From positions 49,353-113,352 of the forward strand of contig FWWN02000609.1 in assembly GCA_900175165.2 (NCBI GenBank): a stretch of DNA of 64,000 nt, given 5' to 3'. Made by a program: the position numbers and the translations under genes. Below the pieces are notes generated by a model. That model was not told where the DNA came from. It saw nothing but the letters and a program-made list of their open reading frames with translations, and did no database searches. This stretch comes from Rhizomucor pusillus. Its lineage: Eukaryota; Mucoromycota; Mucoromycetes; Mucorales; Lichtheimiaceae. Positions within the stretch are counted from its first letter, which is position 1. Each line of letters starts with the position of its first letter. Below are positions 11,199 to 22,716 of this stretch, in pieces.

Positions 11199-13198
11199 GC
11201 ACAATGAAAGTGGTCACAAAAAAAAAGAGAAAAAAGACGCACAGATCGCGTGACACGGGCGTATGGTGCCACACGCCAAAGAACAAACAAGTAAAGAAAA
11301 GGAAGGGTTGCTTTGACTAATTGGCAAAAGTTGCCTTGAACGAAAACAGGGTTGGAGTTCCCCTTTTGATGTCCGCACGCACCTCCCGCGGTAAGCATTA
11401 TTCAGCAATGACATGCATCGACGGAGGCGGAGTAATCACCATTGCTTTGCCATAACAAGAAAGTTTCAATTATGTATGGCTCACTACTTTGCAGGACCGA
11501 TCAAGCGCTGTAGGGCGTTGCCAGGGTAATTTACCAAGTTTAGTGAGTACGTAACCAGATAAAAAGTCAACAATTAAGTTGCATTCCATGCTTGCCGATC
11601 CTTACATCTATGCGCACAGTGCTCGTAGAGACATGAATATGTCACGGAGATGACAAAGGACTCATTCCTGACGAGCCCGTTCTTTTGTTTGCAACCTGGA
11701 TCAACAAGAGCTAGTTTGTACCACCGTGGTGGAACTTGAAATTCATCTAGACATTCCACGACCATCGGGTCTGGCATGGAGCTAGGCAACTAACAGAGTA
11801 TCGTCCATTGCAGTGCGGAAACAATTTTTTCTTAACATCAATCACCTCCTCCCCACGAATTACGCTATGTTTCGTCTAGAGATGCTCTGCAAAAATGGAG
11901 TTGCCTGAGAACAAGTCAATTGCAAATTGGGAATCCAAGTTGTCGGTAATTCATGTCAATGCAATGGATACTAGGGCCCCCGTCCATTGTGCTTAATTAC
12001 ATTGACCGTAGGTCATGGAATGTAGGTAAACTGTTTCCCTATCGTCGGTCCTGCAAATTGGAAGCCGTACATAGCTATTTGTATCGAATCGATTGTTGGA
12101 TATGTCATCGCAAAGTTCCTTGAAAAATCGGCGGCGAACGTTTACTTGTTGCTCACTAAGCACATTCTGCGCTCAAAAGTCTTCTTCCGGGGAATCAAGG
12201 ATCCGTAAGCCCTCCTCCTCCGACTCATGAGTCAACAAAATTGTACCGTCGCTGCCGACGTTTTTGATGACTAGACAAGAACACAATGAAGCAGCGATCT
12301 CAATTAATGGATTTGTCATGTCCAAACGCTGAAACATTCTTTTTCATTGCGTAATAATCTTCTAACACGGAGCCATCGGAGCAGTAAGATGCTTAAGCAT
12401 GTCGCCAAACAAGACGTATGCAAAGAAGGTGGCAAATAATAGTCTCGTTTTGGGTAAAGTGACGGTCGATTCCAACTCGTCCCCGAAAAAGGTTTTGGCA
12501 AGTAAAACCTTAAAATTTGATGGAATGTTCCTGGCATTCGCAGGGCGAGTTTATGCGGCTATACATCTCTCTTATTTTCTTCATCTCTTTTCAAAATGAA
12601 CTTGCCCATTGTTTATGTCAATTCCAAAACACTTGAATGAACCATGTCGTATCATTGAAAAGAAACGTTCAGTTATTTTCACATTAATCAAGTGTTCTTC
12701 CAATATCTTCCTGGCTGTCCCAACAACAAAGCTGATGGATGTTGGCTTGGCATTTTGGCTTTACCCCAGCTCGACTGCAATGACAGCAGCGTGGGTCCTC
12801 ACGCTCATCGTCATCACCCACAAACATTACTGCACACGCTTGGCCAGCATGCAACAACACTTATTCCACCAGATAAGCCCGTCTCTGCATGGCTCGTAAA
12901 TCGTCTGACCAACCCAGCTGACCAGAACGCTAAGGACAAACCATCAAAAAGAGAAGAAGAAGGAGAGTATGTGCATCTATGCGTGAAAAAGCCCGATGCT
13001 GATCTTCTTCGGAAAGTATCCCATCCTCCTCTCCGCGCCACTTTGCCATACGGGAACAAAGTACGATTTAGGCTAGTCTGACCTGCATTTTTCTCTGAGA
13101 ACGCAAGCTGGGAGCCACTGGACATCCTGATGCGATGTAATTGACACAGCAGGATTATGCATTGCTATTACGAGGTTTGAACTAGTTCATCACTGCAT
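11199..13198. other. Gene-poor region
   Basis: About 2 kb with no gene I can support. The longest frames (plus 12692-13081, 129 codons; minus 11574-11789, 71 codons) have no recognisable domain and no extension by splicing. Together with the retroelement relic that follows, the region looks like decayed repeat-derived DNA. Confidence 0.45.
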
Positions 13199-13261
13199 GT
13201 GCATACAGCAGCAGCGCGCCTTTTACTCTGCGCCTCACTCGCGGCGGCAGCCATCAGGAAT

Positions 13262-13403
13262 GATGGTTTGCCGTTTTATTCACGCTTCCCGGACAACGCA
13301 GATGGAGGTAGTATCGTCGACCACTTGAACAAGCTGTTACGCAAGAATGCACCTTGGAAATGGACGGAAACCAAACAGAAGACATTTGACATCTTGAAGT
13401 GCA
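13262..13403 (+). mobile_element. Ty3/Gypsy retrotransposon relic (RT / RNase H junction)
   Basis: A short frame carries LNKLLRKNAPWKWTE followed by K-Q-K-T-F-D-I-L-K. This is the conserved junction between reverse transcriptase and RNase H in Ty3/Gypsy polyproteins (general form P-L-x-x-L-L-k-k-x-x-x-w-x-W-t-x-x-x-x-x-a-F-x-x-L-K). The upstream FPDNADGGSIVDH matches the usual segment just before it in degraded form. The similarity stops soon after, no catalytic YxDD is present, and no long terminal repeats could be found. This is a small non-functional fragment. Confidence 0.65.
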
Positions 13404-13459
13404 AATCTCGTGTATCCATCAGAATTCAGCTTAGGTCTCTTGAGCCCACCGAATATTAG

Positions 13460-14918
13460 CATTTTTGGGGAGGCAGCAGCGGTGAAAAAACTGGGGTTAC
13501 AGATCTTCATGAAGACAGTCAGTGACGATTGGAATCGAACTGCCATTAATGCATAGAGCTATTCGCCCAATATCCACCGTGTCTTGACTAGTTTTCCGCT
13601 GAATTCATTTGATTTTCGTGCATTAGCATAGGACTCAAGCAGCTGTTACGCAATGATATGCAAGAAGAGCTAAAGCTTGCTATTATCGCAACAGTAAGAC
13701 GATTTCACATTGAATTCAGTAACGCAATCGCATCTCTTTCGGCTTTGACAAGAGCTTTACTGCTTGAACTCGCTTCAAGATGGCTATCAAGAGGTAACGC
13801 AGTCGACATATTGCTGCTGATGCCAAGGACAGCATTGAGAAACCCGGAAATACTGTCACAGCAAAGGCTATATACCATTACCTGCGAGGCAGTAAAATCG
13901 ATGCAATGCAAAAGATTGCTCACACAGGACCATGTGATCCATCTTTCAAGTTTATATTTTTCGCCGTCTTAGGAAGAGCGGGCGGGCAACAAATGGACAG
14001 TCTTCGACGAAGAATGCCATGGCACTAGGTTTCGAACCTATTCGAGCAGCAGGCTATCAAGGAACGGAACAGAGAAATAAAAAGTCAAAAGTAAATCGTC
14101 GGGTACGTGCTTGTACGAGCAGTAGGGCCGCCGGAGAATGGACTTTATGAAGGCCAAGCCAGTTACTTCCACAGATCCCACCCAAGTGCGCGAATATAGC
14201 GAAGCATTTGTTTGGCATGAATGATGCCGTAATCTCACGTCCAATTATGAATAAGTGGATGCATGGTTATCGGATTTATTACCGAGTACGCCGTTTATCG
14301 GGACACCAAGTGTTAGCGACGGGATAGACAACATGCGGCTCACGTAAACATGTTGATGCTCATTGAAAACATGCATGCATAGCATTGCAGCAGTGAGAGG
14401 AGGTATTATCAAGGCAAAGAACTGCGTCTGATGCTCAAAGTACAAAGAGATAAATTTTGTGTGCAGATAATGTTGACCTGCTTGTTATAATCGGTCTACA
14501 TTTAAGTGACATAATTCTGTAAAATCTATGATGGTCATATGCAATTCTGTAGATCAGCTCCAAAACCAGTGTCTTTAAGGGCTCGGATACACGGCATATT
14601 TCCTGCAAAGCAAATCTCATGTGTACACGGAAAACCAGGTCCCTGCCAGGGGATAACATACCGACGTCGATGAACAAACCTTGGAGGAATTCTGACTCAC
14701 CAGAGTCATTTTCCTTTCTGCATTTATTCACTTTGAATACCTTCTTCTTCTTTCACTATCTACATAATACTTCTTATTTTGACCACTAACTTATTACTCA
14801 TCAGTAAATACCGATCCATCTATATACCAAGCAGATCTAATTGTATTTTACAATTGCAAAAACTTTTACGCACAAGCTATCGAAGAGTCTCACACATTTC
14901 AGCCCTGCGTATCACAGG
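13460..14918. other. Gene-poor region upstream of the MFS cluster
   Basis: Contains several short frames (for example plus 13658-13972) without recognisable similarity. Probably further decayed repeat sequence plus the promoter of the first MFS gene, in the AT-rich stretch around 14740-14910. Confidence 0.4.
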
Positions 14919-17064
14919 ATGAAAGCCGCTACTATCTTGAATGAGAAGCCTGAAGGAGATACAGGCATCAATGGTTATCGATATGATGAAAAGCGACTTG
15001 ACGACCATGGGATGACAAAAGAAAATCTACGAGGGACAACAACACCAGCTTACATGGAAGGAAATGATAATGTCAACGACCTCGAGCTAGCAGCTTCAAA
15101 TGAGAATGCGGTGACCGACAATGTTGATCAACAACCGCCAGGATACAGGTTTACATCAGCAAAGAAGAATTTCATCTTGTTGCAAATAACGATTGCAACC
15201 GCATTGTATGTGTGAGATGTTTTTTTTTTAGATCGCTAAACGATTCATGCTAATGACTATCAATGACGAAACAGAGTGTTCTTGACTCAGTCGACTATAG
15301 TAAGAATTTAGAGCTTTTCGTTTCTTGTAAACCTTAACCTGGTCTCGTGATGATTAGCTGCCGGCAATGCCATTGATGCAAGAAGGCCTGCATACGACTC
15401 CTACTACCATCAATGCGACAGGCAAGTATAGCAAGTATTAAGATTTCTCGACGTTGCACAGGGTTTACATGTTAATCATATAGTATCTATCGGGGCATAC
15501 ATGTATGGAATCTTTGTAAGGGGCACGATTAAAGAAAGCATACAGACTTTGATACTCACATGCATGATTAATGTCGGTTAGCCTGCGGTATGGGCAACGT
15601 ATGCTGACGGCTACGGTAATCTTTAATTAGAAACATTTATGTATGCCCTTAGTCTTATTCATAGCTTCTCCAAAGGACGACGTTGGATCTACATCATATC
15701 GCTTTTGATGGCTGCTTTAGGCAATGTTGGAACTGCCTTGTCAACGAACATATCGGTGCTGTTTATTTCTCGAATCATCACGGCAGCAGGGGGCTCATCA
15801 GTAAGTTTGCTCATTTCCACAATAAAGGAAAAGATTCTTACTTTACCCCTTGTTCTGCTAAGCTTTTGTCAACCGGCGTGGGTACCTTGGCAGACGTCTT
15901 CCCGGCTGCAGAGAGAGGCCGCGCAATTGCATTGTACGCAGCTGTCCCTTTTTTTGTGCCCACCTTTGGGTAAGAAGACGAAAAAATGCCACTGTAGATT
16001 CTTTTTAGAATTCTACTAATATCTTCTCTTCCCTCCCTTACCGGTTAGACCCGTCGCTGGCGGTGCAATAGTGGAGCATTTTGGATGGCGAGGACTGTTT
16101 TGGGCACTTGCCATTGTGGCATTCGCTATATGGTTGATGCTGCTTCTCTTTCTTCCAGAGACCAGTCCCCGCACCAACGTAGCACCAGTCAGCTTTCGAG
16201 ACAAAATGCTCACCAACCCATTTGCATCACTCAAACTGCTGGGATACCCAAATGTTCTCATGGTATCTATATACTCTGGAGTTCTGTAAGTATCGCGACA
16301 TCGACGTCTACACTCCGATTACTTAAATCGACTTAGGATGTTTGTTGCAAACTCGATAGAAACATCCTTTTCCTGGGTTTACAGCAAACAGTACGGTCTG
16401 GATGCTACGACCGTCGGTGCATGCTATTTACCAAGTGCATTCGGTGCTCTGATAGGATGCGTTGGAACAGGCTTGTTGTCAGATCGCCGGTTTAAGAAAA
16501 ACGAAACCTACTGCAAAAAGACAGGAATAACATATTATCCTGAGATGCGACTAGGCTACGACATCATGCTCGTCGCCACCGCATGCGCCGTTGCAGGCTA
16601 TACTGCTTATGGATGGCTGGTGCAAGCAAACGTCTCGTATGTGTTTGGCATGATAGTCGTCTTTTTTGGTACGTTATTCTACCAGATCTTTGTAATAATA
16701 TGTATTTCTCACAACGTACCCACCTCGTAGGAAGATTTGGAGCTCTAGTCCTTGGCTGCATAACTACAATATACATGACAGAAGCCTTTAACAGCAAGGG
16801 AGCGTCTGCATCAGGTAAAGTTGATAAACTCCAATTTACATCTCTGAAGTGAAGGAGCCTTATATGCATTTGACAGCTTGTTTAGACATATTCCGCAACA
16901 TGATCGGTGCAACTGGAACACTTACCTCGGTGGAAATGCAAAAGACAATGGGTCCGGGCTTGTATGCAACTACTTGCGCAGTCTTTTTGTTTGCGTTTTC
17001 AGTCTTGCTCCCACTGACGGTCATGAACGCAGCAAAGTGGAAGCGAATGCGCGATCGAGAATGA
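14919..17064 (+). CDS. DHA1-type MFS transporter, tandem copy A
   Basis: Eleven exons (14919-15205, 15275-15299, 15358-15421, 15484-15515, 15582-15615, 15676-15800, 15863-15969, 16049-16285, 16337-16668, 16731-16814, 16886-17064) join in frame to 501 residues. The protein has a hydrophilic N-terminus of about 85 residues, then 12 predicted membrane segments. Family marks are the loop 2-3 motif (D-G-Y-G-R-R), T-P-T-T-I-N-A-T in segment 2, and the antiporter-type motif PVAGGAIVEHFGWRGLFW in segment 5. Members of DHA1 export drugs, polyamines or organic acids by proton exchange at the plasma membrane; the substrate here is unknown. The intron after exon 3 begins with GC (GCAAGT). The start is the first ATG that precedes a charged N-terminus (MKAATILNEK). 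Confidence 0.88.
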
Positions 17065-17485
17065 AAAAATTGCAAACATGATAAAAAGTATCATTGATTA
17101 TTGTACACTGCTGTAATGATCATTTCTCGGATGCTAAAATAATTCTTGCTTTTACTCATTTTCCTCATTGTCAATACTAAAATTCAAAAAGTGCGCAGCT
17201 ACGCATAGCTTTACTATTCAAACACTATCATCTTTTACTGCTCTGCGAGATTCTGACATATTTTCATACCTTAATTGGAGCCAGCTGGGAGGTTGAGAAT
17301 GTATATGCATAGGGGCGTAAAGGAGTATGGATACTCCGCGATACTGTCATTGTCGTTATCGACATCGTCACAAAGCATAAGTTGAGAGTGAAATCAATCG
17401 TTGGCGAGATTTGTGGTTCTTTTTTCTTTCTGCTCTCTTTTCCCTAACCTATTCTTCTAACGGCTGGAAAAGCGGGCCGGCAAAC
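17065..17485. other. Spacer between MFS copies A and B
   Basis: AT-rich; holds the terminator region of copy A and promoter of copy B. No gene seen. Confidence 0.5.
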
Positions 17486-19843
17486 ATGAGCAGATCAGCG
17501 GATCAACGTGCCGAAAATGATTTCAGCGCTGGGCGATATTTCGACGACCATGCAACTATTGCCGTCTATTCTCGTGAAAATAGCGAGGACACTAACAGCT
17601 CGATAGAAAAAAGTGCACAGAGTACTTTGACGCATGGCAGTGATATTTCGTGTTCTACGAAGTATCCGGCTTTCACAGGAGTCAGTGACCAGAAGAGCCC
17701 TGTATCATCGCCGCGCGAATATCCTATATGGAAGAAGAGATTGATACTTCTAGTCATCACGTTTGCTGGATCCATGTAAGTCTGAATTGCAAGAAATGGT
17801 CAAAGAGCTGCTTAAACAACTTGGGACTCTTACTTGTCTTGAATGTTTAAACAGAGGTCCTACAGCAAATACTCTTTACGTAAGTGTCCATATACACTGT
17901 GACGACGTTGACCGCTATTGACATGTGTATAATCTGAACTCTATATATTATTGATAGCTGCCAGGACTTTCACAGGTTCAATCCGATATGCATGCCTCGT
18001 ACACGGCTGTTAATGCATCGCGTAAGACGTGCAGGCATTTGTACATGGCGACCATTAACTACATATGAATATTTATATCTATGTATGCACTACCTTTTCT
18101 AGTCGCAGCAACGAACTTGGCAACCGCTATCTTTGTAAGCATTTACCAGGCGTTTGAGCTTGCCAGATATTCATTTTCTCCATATATAACAACAGCCTTT
18201 ATTCTGGGCAGCAGTTAGTACCAACTACGGTGAGGCTTCAAATAATCTCAAATACTGGCGGCGAAACGCTAAAGCTTTTAAGCAAACGGTAGGCAGGAAG
18301 CTTCCTTTTCTTGTTGCTCTAGCGTTAGCGGCTGTATCCAATGTGTGCGCCGGATTATCGATGAATGCAGGCATGCTTATAGCTTTCCGTGGACTTGGCG
18401 GCGCAGGGGCTTCTGCCGTTAAGTGTTATTGAACAATCGCTCTTTTTGAATGTTACTGATTTGCAACATAGAGTATGGCTATTTGCGCTGGGATTATTAC
18501 TGACATTTACGACGGTAAGCAGCAGGGAAGTGCTTTCACAACGTTTACAATGGGTCCGTTTCTTGGCACATGTGTCGGGTAAACTACGCGTTTCAATTTT
18601 CTTGTGGTCAATTCATAAACTGCAAAAGTATAAACTAATGGAATTATGATGGTTGTACATAATTACAGACCAATTATCGGTGGACGGCTAGCAGAAACCT
18701 TTGGCTGGCGTAGTATCCTATACTTTATGGCGGCTTACGCAGTGCTGGCGTGGATTCTCGTCCTCGTTTTCGTTCCGGAAACATCGAAAATCAATGATAT
18801 AACCCTGAACCAATCTGCAAGCGACACGAATGAGAAGCAACAAAACCCTCGCCATCGAGATCTTACGCCCTCTCGTATAAGAGATATCAAGCTTCTAGGC
18901 GCCTTGAAATTCTATTCGTTTCCCAACGTACTTTTGATCTGTCTAGTCAGCGGGTTGTCGTAAGTACATGAACATGCATAGCATGATCGAATGCGCTATC
19001 TGGTATAGATTTTTGCTGCAACTTTATTATCTACTTTTTTACACCTATGCTAGATACTTTGTGTTTTATTTCAACAACACAGCGTTCACATGGATTTACA
19101 GCGAACAGTATGATTTGACACCAAGCAATTTTAGTCTTGCCTACCTCGTCTTCCCTACCGGTTGCGTCGTCGGGAGCTTGCTTGGTGGCCGATTATCGGA
19201 CAGAGCTTACAAACGCAAAACCTTTGCTGCTAGGAATAACATCGAAGCAAATGCTAACACAAAAGAACCAAACTTTGAGATGCGTTTAGGGATCGGCATG
19301 CTCGGAACATGTTTTATTGTATGGATTGGATGCCTATCAGTGTTTGGATGGTGTGTTCAGAAAAAGCTGCACTTTGCGTACGGAATCGCTTGCGAATTTG
19401 CAGGCAAGTACACGATAACTGCTTTTTTGGTAGCATGTGGGTGTCACCAGTATTTGACACTAATAGTTGAACTTACTACTAGTCAATACGTGCTACAGTG
19501 CTGCTATGGTAATAACCGCAACGTATTTGATCAATAGCTTTGAGGATCACAGCTCTTCGGTGAATGGCAAGTTGGAAGAAAAAGAAAATACCAGGCAAAA
19601 GCAGAAAGTGCTCACAAAATCTCGTAACTTGTACTAGCTTGCAATACCCTCGCAAGGTACACGCTCGCAGCTGTAGGAGAACTTTTCGCATCAGATCTCC
19701 TCGCAGCCATACCGGCCGGTGTATTATACACAGTTCTAGGACTGGCCTTGTTCTTTTCCTCCCTATCCATCATTTACGTTAAAGTGAACCCGCAGAAATG
19801 GAAACGGATGCGGGAGGAGCGTTTGCACCAGCAGACTGGCTAA
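17486..19843 (+). CDS. DHA1-type MFS transporter, tandem copy B
   Basis: Eleven exons (17486-17775, 17855-17879, 17958-18021, 18103-18134, 18196-18229, 18293-18417, 18472-18578, 18669-18959, 19054-19403, 19483-19566, 19638-19843) give 535 residues. It is paralogous to copies A and C: the same TAVNAS and RGLGGAGASA segments, the same PIIGGRLAETFGWRSILYF antiporter motif, and a NPQKWKRMREER tail. Exon lengths of 25, 64, 32, 34, 125, 107 and 84 nt are identical to copy A. The two introns starting at 19404 and 19567 have GC donors. A longer loop between segments 6 and 7 carries an extra hydrophilic stretch relative to A. Substrate unknown; plasma-membrane proton-coupled efflux is the family expectation. 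Confidence 0.88.
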
Positions 19844-20544
19844 GACTGTGCATGGTTTTCATTTGCAAATGATGACAATCTTTTGTATATTTTGTTATTG
19901 ATAAACATAGACGTACCTAGACATACCTTAGTAGAATATATTCAATATTACGCGCTCTTGTTAGATGAAAATGCTGCAGAATGTAAAATAGCTGTGGAGG
20001 CAGCAGCAAATTACAAGAGATTCTCATTGTTAGCATACTTTGCTCCTATACTTTTTAAAAGTCCAAAATGCTATTATTGTTATCAACCGTTTTAGGTATG
20101 TCGGGTAAAATGCAGAGGTTTAAAAAGAATGAAGGTCAAAGTGACAAAGATATGGTGCCTGAGAACTTTTGTCACAACAGAGAAAGAGAGGATTTAGCTT
20201 CCTTTTTTGAGTTAGTCTATTGTGTCAATACACTTCAGGAGGGTCCCTCCGTGTGCAACCATCCAACCGTAGCTCCGCACCTGTTTGTTGCTGTCGAGAT
20301 CGGCATTGTACTTAAAATCACTTCCCCCAGAATGAAACTAGCCATCCTTTTCTTTCGCTCCATCTGTTTCATTCTCCGGAAACCTTGTAAATGGTGGTGG
20401 ACAGCGATACCGAAAGGGTTAGGTGCAGCGCGGAATACCTTGTGAATAGCAGTCAAAATGATGACGATAATAAGGTACTTAGGCATACATTGCCAATGAC
20501 TTGATTGATTACATTTTACAATAAAAATAGTTTAGCTTATTAAT
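19844..20544. other. Spacer between MFS copies B and C
   Basis: About 700 bp. A 125-codon plus-strand frame (20068-20445) has no similarity and overlaps an equally unconvincing minus-strand frame. No gene supported. Confidence 0.5.
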
Positions 20545-22599
20545 ATGACTTGCAACCAGTTTTTACGGCACCAGCAGGCAGTAAAAGGGTCAAGGAAAAA
20601 ATTTTTTCGCCGATGGCTCGGAGACAGCAGCAACGAGAATCCGCGCGAATACGCTGCATGGAAGAAGCGAATGATACTTCTCGTAATCACATTCTCTGGA
20701 GCCATGTGAGTGTGTATAAAATATGTCAATAATGGGATTGATTGCCTATCGATAAGTGTATGGTCTTAGTGGAGCTACAGGAACAACACTCTACGTAGGG
20801 ACCAACTTTGGGAAGCAATATGTCTAGAGCACCACATATTCATGCAGATATGCGGATATTTTGAAATGCAGCTGCCAGGTTTGCGACAGATACAGCTAGA
20901 TCTTGACGCGTCATACACAGCTGTCAATGCATCGCGTAAGGAACAAGCGGACCCGATTAGTCAAACAGCGAACTCTAATGATTTTCATTCTAGTCGCACT
21001 TACGAGTTTGGTTACTGCGATCTTTGTAAGCCGAGAAGGAAATACAAGAAAGCGCCGCACATTGCGCTAATGAAATTGCTTAGCCTCTATTTTGGGCAGC
21101 CTACGGTGATGTTTATGGCAGAAAATATCCTTTCCTTATCTCTCTAGCCATCACCAGTGCATCCTATGTATGCAGCGGACTCTCGCCAACCGTTGAACTG
21201 CTTATCGTTTTTCGAGGTCTTGGTGCTGTGGGTGCATCAGCTGTAAGTTATTGAATACTCTTGGATTTTGCAAGACGCTGCTATGTTCAAGCAACGTTCA
21301 CTAATTGCTTGTTTGATAGTCCATAGCTATCTGTGCCGGTATCGTGACCGATCTTTACGATGACAAGCAACAAGGCGGCGCCTATTCCACGTTTACGATG
21401 GGTCCTCTTCTCGGAACCAGTATAGGGTGAGTAGGACCTTGTACTCGGTAAAGCGATATCCTGTTGACTGTGCACAATGTTTCCTAGGCCTATCGTCGGT
21501 GGACGGCTGATACAGGCTTTTGGATGGCGAAGTACCTTGTTCTTTATGGCTGGATATGCCAAGATAGCCTGGGTCCTTGTCCTGCTCCTCGTTCCTGAAA
21601 CGTCCCACAGAAATAATCCCTCATCATGTCCTGAAAACGATAAGAAGAGAAGAAACATCAAATTGCTAAGCGCATTGAAGCTCTTTTCTTACCCGAACGT
21701 CTTGGTGGTGTGCCTAATCAGTGGAATATCGCAAGTATCAGCTGCAAAGCTTGTNNNNNNNNNNNNNNNNNNNNNNNNNNNNNNNNNNNNNNNNNNNAAA
21801 AAAAAAAAAAAAAGATAAGAATAACACTCACACCAAATCGTCTACTAGATTCTTTGCACATTACTTCAATTTGACAGCATTCACGTGGATCTACACCGGG
21901 CAATACAACTTGGATCCAGGCAATGTCAGTTTGTGCTATCTCGTCTTCCCTTTGGGCAGCATCACCGGCAACGTTGTAGGTGGACGATTGTCTGATCGCA
22001 CGTACAAGCGCAGACTCGAGCAAGCTGAAGTGCAAGACAAAGAAACAAACTATGAAATGCGGCTAGGATACGGCACACTCGCTACATGCTACATTGTTTG
22101 GCTAGTGTGTCTATCGGCGTTTGGCTGGTGCATCCAGAAGAACGTCCACTTTGCATACGGTATCATCTTTGAGTTTTTAGGCAAGTATACATGGTATCAT
22201 TTCACTTTGCCTGCATCGCAGCTCTAGTAGTATCGTTTGCTCACACAGTTCACAGTGAACGTCTGCTGCAGTTCTACGACGGTCGTGTTGGCGACGTATT
22301 TGATTAATAGCTTTGCGCGCCAGAGCTCTTCTGTAAACGGTAAGCTGACCACGTCTAAGCGTGAATTATAGTGACTCTGATCTATGTTTTACACAGCATG
22401 TAATTATTTTGCTCGATTTACATTGGCGGCTGTCGGCGAGCTGTTTGCATCCGATATGCTTGAAGCCGTGCCTAGCGGACCTCTATTCACGCTTATCAGT
22501 ATGCTTGTATTTCTTTCATCCTTCAGTCTTATCTACATTAAACAAAACCCACATAAATGGCAGCAGATGCGGGAAGAGCGAGAGCCCTTTTTCGCATAG
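20545..22599 (+). CDS. DHA1-type MFS transporter, tandem copy C (short N-terminus)
   Basis: Ten exons (20545-20705, 20770-20794, 20872-20935, 20994-21025, 21084-21242, 21320-21426, 21488-21730, 21849-22180, 22256-22339, 22397-22599) give 469 residues. It shares motifs with A and B (TAVNAS, D-V-Y-G-R-K in loop 2-3, PIVGGRLIQAFGWRSTLFF, NPHKWQQMREER tail). The cytoplasmic N-terminus is only about 38 residues and Arg/Lys-rich, against about 80 in A and B. The intron between the fifth and sixth exons of A and B is absent, so YGDVYGRK is read through. Introns starting at 21731 and 22181 have GC donors. A 43-bp N gap lies inside the 21731-21848 intron, so the coding sequence is not affected. Confidence 0.86.
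21755..21797. other. Assembly gap (43 N) next to a poly-A tract
   Basis: Run of N followed directly by a homopolymer A tract, inside an intron of MFS copy C. The homopolymer probably caused the assembly failure; the real intron length is unknown. Confidence 0.95.
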
Positions 22600-22716
22600 C
22601 TACTGGCCCTGGCCTGTAAATCAAATGATTCTCCGATCTCTCGGAATGGGGGTGTTAGATTTGAATGCGCGCGGCAACTTTTTGCATGGAAGTCGCACGA
22701 AACTAGCACAACCACC

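Noticed and set aside
11574..11789. 71-codon minus-strand frame
   Set aside because: Short, no similarity, cannot be extended by splicing.
12692..13081. 129-codon plus-strand frame
   Set aside because: No domain, no neighbouring exons, located in repeat-derived gene-poor DNA.
14021..14060. TTCGAACC motif resembling a tRNA T-loop
   Set aside because: No acceptor stem, D-arm or anticodon arm could be folded around it.
20068..20445. 125-codon plus-strand frame between MFS copies B and C
   Set aside because: No transporter or other similarity; overlapped by an equally long minus frame.
15181..22600. Treating the MFS copies as pseudogenes because no long open frame exists
   Set aside because: All three can be spliced into full-length in-frame proteins with matching exon sizes.
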